Positions 44,491 to 53,484 of a stretch of 64,000 bases of DNA are shown one piece after another. How positions within the stretch are numbered: position 1 is the first letter of the stretch; each line of letters begins with the position of its first letter. The notes beneath the pieces were generated by a model that saw only the letters and a program-made list of their open reading frames with translations, searched no databases and was not told where the DNA came from. Source of the DNA: Mesorhizobium sp. M3A.F.Ca.ET.080.04.2.1 (GTDB lineage: Bacteria > Pseudomonadota > Alphaproteobacteria > Rhizobiales > Rhizobiaceae); NCBI RefSeq assembly GCF_003952525.1, contig NZ_CP034451.1, positions 5,866,501 through 5,930,500 on the forward strand. The letters run 5' to 3'. Position numbers and translations under genes: made by a program.

Positions 44491-47301
44491 TTACTCGGCC
44501 GCGCCGAGATATTCCGACAATGGCGGGCAGGAACAAACGAGGTTGCGATCGCCGGCGACATTGTCGATGCGCGACACCGGAGGCCAGTATTTCGCGGCCA
44601 GGTCGGCGTCGCCGGCGGGATAGGCGGCTTCCAGGCGCGAATAGGGATGGGTCCAGGTGGCGGCGAGCGCCTCGGCGGCGGTGTGCGGAGCGTTGACCAG
44701 CGGATTGTCGGCCAGCGGCCACTCGCCCTTCGCCACCTTCGCCGCCTCACCGGCGATCGCAATCATAGCCTCGCAGAAGCGGTCGAGCTCGCGCTTGGGC
44801 TCCGATTCGGTCGGCTCGACCATCAGCGTGCCGGCCACCGGGAACGACATGGTGGGTGCGTGGAAACCGTAGTCGATCAGGCGCTTGGCGATATCGTCGA
44901 CGCTGATGCCGGCGCTGTCCTTCAGCACGCGGGTATCGAGGATGCACTCATGGGCAATGCGATCGCTCCTGCCCTTGTAGAGCAGCGGGAAGTGCGGCGC
45001 CAGCCGCGTCGCCACGTAGTTGGCCGACACGATCGCCGTCTCGGTCGCCTGCTTCAGGCCGGAACCGCCCATCATGCGGATGTACATCCAGGTGATCGGC
45101 AGGATGGAGGCGCTGCCGAACGGTGCCGCCGCAACTGCGTGTGCGGAGCCTTCGGTGACATGGCCCGGCAGATAGGGCTTGAGATGTGCCCTGACGCCGA
45201 TCGGGCCGACGCCAGGGCCGCCGCCGCCATGCGGGATGCAGAAGGTCTTGTGCAGGTTCATGTGGCAGACGTCGGCGCCGATGTCGGCAGGACGCGCGAG
45301 GCCGACCAAGGCATTGAGGTTGGCGCCGTCGAAATAGACCTGGCCACCATGCTCGTGGATGAGGGCGCACAGGTGGCGCGCGCCTTCCTCGTAGACGCCG
45401 TGCGTCGAGGGATAAGTGAACATCAGCGCCGCGAGGTTCTTCGAATGCTCGTTGGCCTTGGCTCTCATGTCGTCCATGTCGATGTTGCCGTCGTCCGTGC
45501 AGCGCACGACGACGACGCTCATTCCGGCCATCGCCGCGCTCGCCGGATTGGTGCCGTGCGCGGAAGACGGAATCAGGCAGACTGTGCGATGGCCTTGGCC
45601 GCGCGAGCGGTGATAGGCGCGGATGGCAAGCAGCCCGGCATATTCGCCCTGGCTGCCGGCATTGGGCTGCAGGCTGACCGCGTCGAAACCGGTGATCTCC
45701 GACAGCCAGCCTTCCAGTTCGGCGGCCATGGCGCGGTACCCCGCCGAATGGCTGGCCGGCGCGAAGGGATGCAAGTTGGCGACGCTTGGCCAACTCACCG
45801 GCATCATCTCGGCCGCGGCGTTGAGCTTCATCGTGCAGGAGCCGAGCGGGATCATGGCGCGGTCGAGCGCCAGATCCTTGTCGGCGAGCCGGCGCAGGAA
45901 ACGCATCATCTCGGTTTCGGAGCGGTTTTCGTGGAAGACGGGCTGCGTCAGGAACTCGCTGCCGCGCGGCTTTCCGGGCATGGTGCCATCGGCAGCGTCC
46001 GCTGCATTGGCGCCAAACAGGGCGGCGATCGCCTCGAGGTCTGCCTCGGTCGAGGTCTCGTCAAAGCTGATCCCGACGTGGTCGGTGTCGATGAGACGCA
46101 GCAGGCGGCCGCCCTTTTCGGCGGCGGCGGCGATCGAGCCGGCCTTTCCCTTGACTTCGACCGTCACCGTGTCGAAGCGGTTTGCGCCAAGCACCGAAAC
46201 GCCCGCAGCCCTCAGGCCGGCCGCGAGGCGGCTGGCGAGCCCGTGGACGCGCTCGGCAATCGCCTGCAGGCCCGCGGGGCCGTGCCAGATCGCATAGGCG
46301 GTGGCCATGTTGGCGAGCAGCGCCTGTGCCGTGCAGATGTTGGAGGTCGCCTTGTCGCGGCGGATGTGCTGCTCGCGCGTCTGCAGCGCTAGCCGATACC
46401 CTGGACGTCCCTCGCTGTCGGTCGACTGGCCAACGAGGCGGCCGGGCATCAGGCGGGTCAACCTGTCGGAGACGGCGCAATAGGCGGCGTGCGGACCGCC
46501 AAAACCCATCGGCACGCCGAAGCGCTGCATCGGGCCGACGGCGATGTCGGCACCGAGCTTCGCCGGCGCGTCTGTCAGGGTGAGCGCAAGCGGATCGGCG
46601 ATGAAGATGACCAGCGCGCCGGTGGCGCGGGCCTTCTCGATCGCCGTCTTGTGGTCGCCATAGACACCGAACGTGTCCGGCCAGGAAACGAGCAGGGCGG
46701 CGGTGTTGTCGTCGATGCTCTCGCCGTCCACCTCGGTGCCGAGCGGCTCGGCGCGGGTGCGAACGACATCCAGCGTCTGCGGATGCGGGGTGCCGGCGAG
46801 CGCAACCTTGGTGCGCTTGTCGCGGTGATGGCGCAGCGCGATGCCGACGGCCTCGGCGACCGCGGTCGCCTCGTCGAGCAGCGAGGCGGACGCCACCGGC
46901 AGGCCGGTGAGTTCTGCGACCAAGGTCTGGAAATTGAACAGCATTTCCAGCCGGCCCTGGCTGATCTCGGCCTGGTAGGGCGTATAGGCCGTGTACCAGG
47001 CCGGATTCTCGAACAAGTTGCGTTGGATGACGGGCGGCACGTGCACGCCGTGATAGCCGGCGCCGATGAAGCTTTTCAGCACCGTGTTCTTCGCCATGAT
47101 CGCCGACAATTCGGCCAGCGCTTCCGCCTCGCTGGCGGGGGCGGGCAGATCCAACGGCTCATCGAGGCGAATCGATCTCGGCACGGCCTGGCTGATCAGC
47201 GTCTCGACGGAGGGAACGCCGAGGGAGGCGAGCATCGCCCGGACATCGTTGAGGCCGGGGCCGATATGGCGGGCCGAGAAGGGGATTGGTGCTGCGGTCA
47301 T
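44491..47301 (-). CDS. gcvP: Glycine dehydrogenase (P protein)
   Basis: GcvP decarboxylates glycine and transfers the aminomethyl group to GcvH. The 936-residue length is that of the fused P protein. The PLP lysine is Lys685 in [16 protein letters not shown]. The conserved N-terminal SARHIGPG and the [15 protein letters not shown] block are present. The ATG at 47301 has AGGA upstream and gives the normal N-terminus; an open extension upstream overlaps the gcvH end. It is the last gene of the gcvT-gcvH-gcvP operon, 16 bases after gcvH. Confidence 0.97.
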   Translation of the reverse strand: MTAAPIPFSARHIGPGLNDVRAMLASLGVPSVETLISQAVPRSIRLDEPLDLPAPASEAEALAELSAIMAKNTVLKSFIGAGYHGVHVPPVIQRNLFENPAWYTAYTPYQAEISQGRLEMLFNFQTLVAELTGLPVASASLLDEATAVAEAVGIALRHHRDKRTKVALAGTPHPQTLDVVRTRAEPLGTEVDGESIDDNTAALLVSWPDTFGVYGDHKTAIEKARATGALVIFIADPLALTLTDAPAKLGADIAVGPMQRFGVPMGFGGPHAAYCAVSDRLTRLMPGRLVGQSTDSEGRPGYRLALQTREQHIRRDKATSNICTAQALLANMATAYAIWHGPAGLQAIAERVHGLASRLAAGLRAAGVSVLGANRFDTVTVEVKGKAGSIAAAAEKGGRLLRLIDTDHVGISFDETSTEADLEAIAALFGANAADAADGTMPGKPRGSEFLTQPVFHENRSETEMMRFLRRLADKDLALDRAMIPLGSCTMKLNAAAEMMPVSWPSVANLHPFAPASHSAGYRAMAAELEGWLSEITGFDAVSLQPNAGSQGEYAGLLAIRAYHRSRGQGHRTVCLIPSSAHGTNPASAAMAGMSVVVVRCTDDGNIDMDDMRAKANEHSKNLAALMFTYPSTHGVYEEGARHLCALIHEHGGQVYFDGANLNALVGLARPADIGADVCHMNLHKTFCIPHGGGGPGVGPIGVRAHLKPYLPGHVTEGSAHAVAAAPFGSASILPITWMYIRMMGGSGLKQATETAIVSANYVATRLAPHFPLLYKGRSDRIAHECILDTRVLKDSAGISVDDIAKRLIDYGFHAPTMSFPVAGTLMVEPTESEPKRELDRFCEAMIAIAGEAAKVAKGEWPLADNPLVNAPHTAAEALAATWTHPYSRLEAAYPAGDADLAAKYWPPVSRIDNVAGDRNLVCSCPPLSEYLGAAE

Positions 47302-47317
47302 CGTAACTGTCCTGCTA

Positions 47318-47686
47318 TCAGCCGATATGGGCTTTGTAGGCGGCTTCGTCCATGAGGCCGTCAAGTTGGCTCTCGTTCGAAAGCTTCATCTTCCAGAGCC
47401 AGCCGTCGCCCGTCGCCGCGGAATTGACCAGCGAAGGATCGGCCGACAGCGAGGTGTTGGCCTCGGTGATCTCGCCATCGGCCGGGGCATAGACATCCGA
47501 GGCGGCCTTGACGGATTCGACGACGACCGCGGTGTCGCCCTTGGCGAGCTTGCGACCGATTTCCGGCAGTTCGACGAAGACGAGGTCGCCGAGCTGCTCC
47601 TGCGCGTAATCGGTGATGCCGACGGTGGCGACGCCGGCTTCGACGCGCAGCCATTCGTGATCTTCAGTGAAATAGGTCTTTGCCAT
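47318..47686 (-). CDS. gcvH: Glycine cleavage system H protein
   Basis: The lipoyl carrier of the glycine cleavage system, 122 residues. The lipoyl lysine is in [15 protein letters not shown]. The N-terminal [12 protein letters not shown] is typical. The ribosome binding site AAAGGA is within the end of gcvT, and the gene starts six bases after its stop. Confidence 0.97.
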   Translation of the reverse strand: MAKTYFTEDHEWLRVEAGVATVGITDYAQEQLGDLVFVELPEIGRKLAKGDTAVVVESVKAASDVYAPADGEITEANTSLSADPSLVNSAATGDGWLWKMKLSNESQLDGLMDEAAYKAHIG

Positions 47687-47692
47687 CGGGAC

Positions 47693-48793
47693 TTATCCTT
47701 TGCGGTAGCGATGTGGCGTGAAGGGCAGGGACGTGACGTCGATCGGGATCTTGGTCCCGCGGACGTCGGCGAAGAGCTTTGTGCCGGGCTTTGCGAGTGA
47801 TGTTTCGACGTAGCCCATGGCGACCGGATGGCCGGTCGAGGGGCCAAAGCCGCCCGAGGTGACATGGCCGGCCCGATTGCCGTCGGCGTCGACAAGCGCC
47901 GCGCCAGCCCGCACCGGCTGGCGGCCGTCCGGCTTGAGGCCGACGCGTTTTTGCGCCGCGCCGCGCTCGAGAATCGACCGTAGCGCGTCGGCGCCAATGA
48001 AGGAGCCTGCAGCACGCACTTCCCTGGGGATCGCCCACATCAATCCGGCGCTGGCCGGGTCGATCTCGGGGGTAAGGTCCTGCCCATGCAGGCAGAGCCC
48101 GGCCTCGAGCCGCAGGCTGTCGCGGGCGGCGAGGCCGATCCATTGCACGCGCTCGTCCTGCAGCAATTTGGCGACGAGGTCGCGGGCATCCGCTTCCGGC
48201 AGGCCGATCTCGAAACCGTCCTCGCCCGTGTAGCCGGAGCGGCTCATGAACCAGTTCGGCCGCGGCTCGACGCCATGCATGAAAAGCAGGGAGCCCGTCT
48301 CGATGCCGGCCCGCGAAAGGGCTGCCCACGCATCGGGCCCCTGGATCGCGAGGAAGACACGGTCGAGCGGTTCGACCCTGGCGTCGAAATCCGCGGCGAG
48401 CTCGCGCAGGTGTTTCTCGTCCTCGACCGCGTTGCCGGCGTTGGCGACGATCATGAAGCGATCGTCGCCGAGCCGGGTGACGATGAGGTCGTCGATGATG
48501 CCGGCGGCCTCGTTGAGAAAGAAGGTGTATTTGGATTGGGAGATGTCCAGCGCGCCGGCATCGAGCGGGTAGGCGCGCTCGAGGAGCGCCGCGGCGCCCG
48601 GACCGCTGACCTCGAACAGCTTCATGTGCGAGATGTCGAACAAGCCGGCATGCTCGCGCGTGTGCAGGTGTTCCTTCATCACGCCGGCCGGGTAGGTGAG
48701 CGGCATAGACCAGCCGGCAAACGCACCGAAACGCGCGCCGGCGGCGCTGTGCAAATCCTCAAGCGGCAGGTGTTTGGTGTCGTCGACCGTCAT
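47693..48793 (-). CDS. gcvT: Glycine cleavage system T protein (aminomethyltransferase)
   Basis: GcvT transfers the methylene from the aminomethyl-lipoyl arm to tetrahydrofolate and releases ammonia. The 366-residue product has the folate-binding N-terminal region (LHSAAGARFGAFAGWSMPL), the conserved YTGEDGFEI block and the C-terminal GCV_T_C barrel (VGLKPDGRQPVRAGAAL). The ATG follows GGAGAAG. It is the first gene after the tandem glycine riboswitch, so transcription or translation of the whole operon should respond to glycine. Confidence 0.97.
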   Translation of the reverse strand: MTVDDTKHLPLEDLHSAAGARFGAFAGWSMPLTYPAGVMKEHLHTREHAGLFDISHMKLFEVSGPGAAALLERAYPLDAGALDISQSKYTFFLNEAAGIIDDLIVTRLGDDRFMIVANAGNAVEDEKHLRELAADFDARVEPLDRVFLAIQGPDAWAALSRAGIETGSLLFMHGVEPRPNWFMSRSGYTGEDGFEIGLPEADARDLVAKLLQDERVQWIGLAARDSLRLEAGLCLHGQDLTPEIDPASAGLMWAIPREVRAAGSFIGADALRSILERGAAQKRVGLKPDGRQPVRAGAALVDADGNRAGHVTSGGFGPSTGHPVAMGYVETSLAKPGTKLFADVRGTKIPIDVTSLPFTPHRYRKG

Positions 48794-48839
48794 GTCTTCT
48801 CCAGAGTCACACGCAATCGACCGCCAAATGGCGGCCTAG

Positions 48840-49024
48840 TCCGTGCCCCTCTGTCTGAAGCCTGAGAGACTCGCGCCCCGTAACTCTGTCGGCAGCGCTT
48901 ACACCTTCGGCGCGGGGCGCGAGCCCCGACTTTCCAGAGTGTTTTTCCCGTCCACGGTTCTTTTGCCTGAGAGATTTCGGGCGATTTCCCCTTCGGCGAC
49001 AGCTTTCGCTGTTCTCTCCCGCAA
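48840..49024 (-). promoter_or_regulatory. Tandem glycine riboswitch upstream of gcvTHP
   Basis: Read on the minus strand, the first aptamer starts with GCGGGAGAGAAC and has the conserved core GCCGAAGGGG followed by CTCTCAGGCAAAAG. After a short linker the second has ACTCTGGAAAG, GCGCCGAAGGTGTAAGC and CTCTCAGGCTTCAGACAGAG. The two aptamers are directly joined, as in classic cooperative glycine riboswitches, and end about 45 bases before the gcvT start. No clear intrinsic terminator is visible after the second aptamer, so control may act on translation. Confidence 0.93.
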
Positions 49025-49229
49025 ACAGGTGGGACTCAGAGTTCCGAGCCCCCGACGCGCCATCCATAGCCCGTCAACGACACCTTGTCACCTCCCTGCG
49101 ACATCCATTGCACATCGACCTTCGTCTGACGCATCTCGTTCCCGCAAAACTGCTGCAGACCGCTGGTCGAGCCCCGAAGGGTGCTCTTGGGCGAGGTGCA
49201 TTGGCCGACAAGTCTTCGCTAACCACGCC
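49025..49229. other. Non-coding stretch between riboswitch and IS element
   Basis: It should hold the gcv promoter on the minus strand and ends with the left copy of the IS target duplication (49222-49229). One plus-strand frame is open across it and, after removing the IS, into the DNA beyond, but it has no start, no ribosome binding site and no familiar motif. Confidence 0.5.
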
Positions 49230-50655
49230 GGTCGTGCCCCGCTGAGTGGTGTAGCTCGGCGGTAGCGAAGCCGCTCGCGAGCGCGCCCTCAACAGCGCCG
49301 TAGCGAGCGAGCGGCGTAGCGGTGGTCATCGATGTTCTTCGGTAGGGTTGGGTTGCTGACACAACCTGATTCGAAGGAAGCACCGATGACCGACGACATG
49401 ATGGACCTGCGCACGCTCGTGGAGAAGACCCCCGACGCCGATATCTTGCGCGAGATGATCGGCTTTGCCGCTGAGCGGCTGATGGAGCTGGAAGTGGGCG
49501 CGGCGACCGGCGCGGCCCATGGCGAGAAGAACCCGCTGCGGCTTGTCCAGCGCAACGGCTATCGCGACAGGGACTGGGAGACGCGGGCCGGCACGGTCGA
49601 GCTGCGCATCCCAAAGCTGAGGAAGGGCTCCTACTTCCCCAGCTTCCTGGAGCCGCGACGCATGGCCGAGAAGGCGCTCACCGCGGTCATCCAGGAGGCC
49701 TACGTGCAGGGCATCTCGACGCGCTCGGTCGACGACCTGGTCAAGGCGATGGGCGCGAGCGGCGTCTCCAAAAGCCAGGTGAGCCGGCTCTGCGAGGAGA
49801 TCGACGGCAAGGTGAAGGCCTTTCTCGAGCGGCCGATCGAGGGCGATTGGCCATACCTGTGGATCGACGCCACCTACCTGAAGGTGCGCCGCGGTGGCCG
49901 CATCGTCTCGGTCGCCGTCATCATCGCCGTCGGCGTCAACGCGGACGGCCGCCGCGAGGTGCTGGGCATGGAGGTCGGCACCTCCGAGGCCGAGCCGATC
50001 TGGACCGAGTTCCTGCGCAAGCTGACCCGTCGCGGCCTGCGCGGCGTCAAGCTTGTCGTCTCCGATGCTCATGAGGGCCTCAAGGCCGCCGTCACCAAGG
50101 TGCTCAGCGCCACATGGCAGCGCTGCCGGGTCCACTTCATGCGAAACGTGCTGGCGCACGCCGGCAAGAGCGGCCGCAGGGTCGTCTCGGCCTTCATCGC
50201 GACCGCCTTCGCCCAGGAGACGCCCGAGGCTGCCAGCGCCCAATGGCGTGCCGTCGCCGACCAGATCCGGCCGAAGGTGCCGAAGCTGGCGACAATCATG
50301 GACGAGGCCGAGCCCGACGTGCTGGCCTACATGACCTTCCCCAAGGAACATCGCACCAAGCTCCACTCGACGAATCCGATCGAGCGTCTCAACGGCGAGA
50401 TCAAGCGGCGCACCGAGGTCGTCGGCATCTTCCCCAATGACGATGCCATTGTCCGTCTCGTCGGCGCGTTGCTGCTTGAACAGAATGATGAATGGGCCGT
50501 GCAGCGGGCGCGCTACATGACTCTTGAGACCATCAGCCAAATGAGCGATGATCCGCTCATCAGCCTGCCGGCAGTGGCGCGCTGATCAATTCCGGCCCAT
50601 GCCGGAGAGCACGGCGACCAATGCCGTCAGCTACACCACTCCAGTGGGCACGATC
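49230..50655 (+). mobile_element. Complete IS256-family insertion sequence
   Basis: The element is about 1426 bp. Terminal inverted repeats of 27 bp lie at 49230-49256 and 50629-50655; the ends share TCGTGCCC and GAGTGGTGTAGCT with five mismatches in total. An 8-bp direct repeat, ACCACGCC, lies on both sides (49222-49229 and 50656-50663), the target-duplication length of the IS256 family. It carries one intact transposase gene. It lies 96 bases upstream of the conserved gene at 50752 and does not disrupt any recognisable gene. Confidence 0.9.
49386..50585 (+). CDS. IS256-family transposase
   Basis: A 399-residue DDE transposase. The catalytic triad is Asp161 ([11 protein letters not shown]), Asp227 (VVSDAHEGL) and Glu333 ([15 protein letters not shown]). 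The C-x2-H-like CRVHFMRN and the IS256 signature [15 protein letters not shown] are present. The preferred start is the ATG at 49386; the frame is open to the left to 49332. Full length and intact motifs suggest it is still active. Confidence 0.95.
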   Translation: MTDDMMDLRTLVEKTPDADILREMIGFAAERLMELEVGAATGAAHGEKNPLRLVQRNGYRDRDWETRAGTVELRIPKLRKGSYFPSFLEPRRMAEKALTAVIQEAYVQGISTRSVDDLVKAMGASGVSKSQVSRLCEEIDGKVKAFLERPIEGDWPYLWIDATYLKVRRGGRIVSVAVIIAVGVNADGRREVLGMEVGTSEAEPIWTEFLRKLTRRGLRGVKLVVSDAHEGLKAAVTKVLSATWQRCRVHFMRNVLAHAGKSGRRVVSAFIATAFAQETPEAASAQWRAVADQIRPKVPKLATIMDEAEPDVLAYMTFPKEHRTKLHSTNPIERLNGEIKRRTEVVGIFPNDDAIVRLVGALLLEQNDEWAVQRARYMTLETISQMSDDPLISLPAVAR

Positions 50656-50751
50656 ACCACGCCGTTTGCCGGTTTCTCAAGACACTTCTGATAGAGCAGG
50701 ATGCAATAACGCTTTGGGTCTGCCGACGGCGGCGATGGGCAGGGACGACAA

Positions 50752-51756
50752 ATGGGCGAATTGATCATGAGCGCTCCTGTGGCGGGGCTGATCTCCAAGA
50801 ACCGAATCACGGCCGAGGACGTGACGATGCTGCGGCGCGAAGTATTCGCCGACGGCGTTGTTACGCGGGGCGAGGCCGAGGCATTGTTCGCGCTCGAACA
50901 GACGGCGCGCGACAAATGTCCGGAATGGGCGCCCTTCTTCGTTGAGGCGGTGACCGACTACATCGTCCGCCAGGAAAAGCCGGAGGGCTATATCTCGCAG
51001 GAAAATGCCGACTGGCTGGTTCGCACCATCTCGCGCGACGGCATGGTCGACAGCCGCACCGAACTCGAACTTCTGGTGCATGTGCTGGAGGAAGCCAAAA
51101 CCTCGCCCAGCCTGCTGGCGGCCTATGCGCTGGAGCAGGTCGCCCATGCCGTGATCGACGGCAAGGGGCCGCTGATGTTGGGCGGCCAGTTGGTTCCGGG
51201 GCTGATCGCCAAGGCAGAGGTCGACCTGCTGCGCCGCATCCTTTATGCCTATGGCGGCGACGGCAACATCGCCATCACCAGGGCCGAAGCCGAGATCCTG
51301 TTCAAAATCAACGACAAGACCGCGGCGGCCAACAACGACCCGTCCTGGAACGCTCTCTTCGTCAAGGCGATCGCCAACTATGTGATGTGTTCGGCCGGCT
51401 ACGAGCCGCCGACGCGCGAGGCGGCTCTGCGCCACGAGAGCTTTCTCCAGCACGCGGAACCGGAGATCGGCAGCTTCTTCAGCCGCATGGTGTCGGGCGG
51501 GCTCGCCGGCATCATGGAGGCCTACCATTCGCCCGCTGACGTCGAGGCGGACTGGGAAGCCAAGAACAGGGCTGCGGAGGCGCTCGCGCGCCGCGCCGAA
51601 ACGATCGACGCCGGCGAGGCCAAATGGCTCGCCGACCGCGTCGGCGGCGACAAGCGGCCGCTGCGGGAGAACGAACGCGCGCTGCTGACGTTGATCAAGC
51701 ATGCTTCGCCGGAAATCCATCCGGCTTTGAAGCCGCTGCTCGACAAAGTCGCCTAG
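50752..51756 (+). CDS. Conserved-looking protein with an internal duplication
   Basis: I do not recognise a function for this 334-residue protein. Two halves look related: about 20-85 (AEDVTMLRREVFADGVVTRGEAEALF with WAPFFVEAVTDYIV) and about 155-225 (KAEVDLLRRILYAYGGDGNIAITRAEAEILF with WNALFVKAIANYVM). Each has a helix, an acidic D-G-x-[IV]-[TV]-R-[GA]-E-A-E loop and a W-x-x-[FL]-F-V-x-A helix, so it may be an EF-hand-like or TerB-like helical repeat. There is no signal peptide. ATGs at 50752 and 50767 are possible. The IS256 element ends 96 bases upstream and may alter its expression. Confidence 0.7.
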   Translation: MGELIMSAPVAGLISKNRITAEDVTMLRREVFADGVVTRGEAEALFALEQTARDKCPEWAPFFVEAVTDYIVRQEKPEGYISQENADWLVRTISRDGMVDSRTELELLVHVLEEAKTSPSLLAAYALEQVAHAVIDGKGPLMLGGQLVPGLIAKAEVDLLRRILYAYGGDGNIAITRAEAEILFKINDKTAAANNDPSWNALFVKAIANYVMCSAGYEPPTREAALRHESFLQHAEPEIGSFFSRMVSGGLAGIMEAYHSPADVEADWEAKNRAAEALARRAETIDAGEAKWLADRVGGDKRPLRENERALLTLIKHASPEIHPALKPLLDKVA

Positions 51757-51792
51757 GGTCTTGACCGCCAATGAGACGTCGATCGGAGTCCT

Positions 51793-52368
51793 TCAAGCGA
51801 TGATATCTTGGATCAATTGAGTCAGAGGGGCTTCGTCGCCGGAAAAACTATCGATCATCGCTTTCATGACTCGGTCACGCTCCAGCTTATCGTCGTCGAA
51901 CTCATATCCGGCGTTGTCAGTTAGTATTGCTAGAAACGCCAATTGAGTACGACCGTTACCCTCCCGGAACGGATGGATTGCGTTGATCTCGGCAAGAACG
52001 TGCGCCACGCCGGCAGCAAAAATCTCCGGCTTCGCACCAACATAGTGGCTGGCCGCCGAGAGTTCCGCGAAAACACGCCGCATTTCGGTCTCGATATACT
52101 CGGGATAGCAAAACCAGTTACCGTCCTTGCCGATGCGAATGGTGCGCGGCTCGCCGGCCCACGCATAGACATCTTGAAACAGGTGGCGATGCAGAGCCCG
52201 ATAATGCGAATAATCCAGATCTCCAGATGGAAATGCTTCGTCGGCGCGGGTTAGGAAAAGCGCGAGCTCGAATTCATCAAGCTTGGCTTGGTCGTGAATA
52301 TCGAGGATGTTCCGCAGGACTGTTGTCCCGGGGTAGCATAGAGGGTCGTCCTCAGCGGCATAAATCAC
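51793..52368 (-). CDS. Fic-domain toxin (AMP transferase)
   Basis: Fic enzymes transfer AMP from ATP to target proteins. The product is about 191 residues from the GTG at 52368, which gives the usual Fic N-terminus (IYAAEDDPLCYPGT); the frame is also open to an ATG at 52419, which would overlap the upstream gene by 44 bases. The full catalytic motif HPFREGNGRTQ is present, with the FLTRADEAFPSGDLDYSHYRALH and GEPRTIRIGKDGNWFCYPEYIE flap regions. The small gene upstream is probably its inhibitor, so this is a toxin-antitoxin pair. Codon use and lower GC than the neighbours suggest acquisition. Confidence 0.92.
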   Translation of the reverse strand: MIYAAEDDPLCYPGTTVLRNILDIHDQAKLDEFELALFLTRADEAFPSGDLDYSHYRALHRHLFQDVYAWAGEPRTIRIGKDGNWFCYPEYIETEMRRVFAELSAASHYVGAKPEIFAAGVAHVLAEINAIHPFREGNGRTQLAFLAILTDNAGYEFDDDKLERDRVMKAMIDSFSGDEAPLTQLIQDIIA

Positions 52369-52375
52369 AACGCGC

Positions 52376-52576
52376 TTACTTCTTGTGCGCCTGTTCCTTG
52401 ATAAGCTTGCGTCGCTCATCCCCGCTCAGCCCCCGCCGCGCGCTTTGCTCAAGGATATGCCCCATCCGAGAGCTCAGTTTCATACCTTCGACAGCGCTGA
52501 TTTTGGCGCCTCGGTCACTCGTAAGGACATACTGTCCGCTTTTTGCGGAGCGATTTGGTCGGGAGGGCTTTTTCAT
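52376..52576 (-). CDS. Probable Fic antitoxin
   Basis: A 66-residue basic protein immediately upstream of the Fic gene, with seven bases between its stop and the preferred GTG start. It has the sequence pattern seen in small proteins paired with Fic: YVLTSDRGAKISAVEGMKLS, then RRGLSGDERRKLIKEQ. Class I Fic antitoxins block ATP binding through an inhibitory helix with an S/T-x3-E-G/N-type motif; here the AVEG stretch is the best candidate, though it does not fit the consensus perfectly. The assignment rests on context and pattern. Confidence 0.75.
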   Translation of the reverse strand: MKKPSRPNRSAKSGQYVLTSDRGAKISAVEGMKLSSRMGHILEQSARRGLSGDERRKLIKEQAHKK

Positions 52577-52673
52577 CGACTCTACGATACCACATGCTGA
52601 TCAAACGCGAACCCATTGTTTGGTGGGAAGACTTTTGGTTCGAGTTTGGCCGTCGTTCGCATTTTCTGTCGAT

Positions 52674-53483
52674 TCAAATCCCACCATACCAGTCGTAGCC
52701 ATTGTCTTCCCAATAGCCGCCGCGGCCGCCGCCGATGTTGGCAAAGCCGTCGATCAATTCGATCTTGTAGAGGTATTTCGGCATCTTGTAGCCGAGCTGG
52801 CGCTCGACCCGCACGCGCAGCGGCGCGCCGTTCTCGACCGGCAGCGGCTTGCCGTTGAGGCCATAGGCCAGAATCGTTTGCGGATGGCGGGCGTCGACCA
52901 GGTCGATGGAGCCGTAGTATTTGATGTCGCCGGAGAGGCTGCGGTCAATCGTGTCCAGGCAGTGGAACATGACGTAGCGTGCCTGAGGCTTCACGATGGC
53001 CTGGTCGAGCACGAGCGACAGCGGCGTGCCGGTCCATTTGGCGATGCAGCTCCAGCCTTCGACGCAATCGTGGCGCGTGATCTGAGTGCGGCTCGGCATG
53101 TTCTGCAACTGCTCGCGGGTGAGCGACAGCGGTTTCTCGACAAGGCCGGTAACCTCCAGACGCCAGTCGGAGAAATTCTTCGTGAGCAGGTTCTTGTAGG
53201 CGTCGTCGTCGGGTGCGGTAATGCCGTTCGGACGCTGCGGCTGGCGGATGTCGGCCTCGGTGAATTCCGGTGCCAGCGCATCACGGCCGGCAAGCAGCCG
53301 CTGCGCGCGCCAGGTCAGGCCGTTGGCGTTTTCGAGGAAGCTGCGCAGGCCGCCACCTACGCCAAGTCCGCTGTCGAAGGCATCGCAGCCGGATAGCGCG
53401 ATTCCCGACAAGCCGAGGCTGGCAGAGGTCAGGAACTTCCTCCGGCTCATCTGGAACTTGGGGTCGATCTGGAATTTCGCCAT
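52674..53483 (-). CDS. Molybdopterin-dependent oxidoreductase (MsrP/YedY-like)
   Basis: The 269-residue protein has a Tat-type signal (SRRKFLTSASLGLSG) and an oxidoreductase molybdopterin-binding domain of the sulfite oxidase fold. Cys140 in RHDCVEGWSCIAKW is the likely molybdenum ligand. The GGxN-type RVRVERQLGYKMPKYLYKIEL end is also typical. It would act in the periplasm. It follows the cytochrome b gene with one base between them, which makes that protein its electron donor. MsrP pairs with MsrQ; here the partner is a different cytochrome b family, so a methionine sulfoxide substrate is not assured. Confidence 0.88.
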   Translation of the reverse strand: MAKFQIDPKFQMSRRKFLTSASLGLSGIALSGCDAFDSGLGVGGGLRSFLENANGLTWRAQRLLAGRDALAPEFTEADIRQPQRPNGITAPDDDAYKNLLTKNFSDWRLEVTGLVEKPLSLTREQLQNMPSRTQITRHDCVEGWSCIAKWTGTPLSLVLDQAIVKPQARYVMFHCLDTIDRSLSGDIKYYGSIDLVDARHPQTILAYGLNGKPLPVENGAPLRVRVERQLGYKMPKYLYKIELIDGFANIGGGRGGYWEDNGYDWYGGI

Positions 53484-53484
53484 G

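Noticed and set aside
49025..50751. Gene interrupted by the IS256 element
   Set aside because: Joining the flanks leaves a short open frame without a start, ribosome binding site or familiar motif, so no disrupted gene can be supported.
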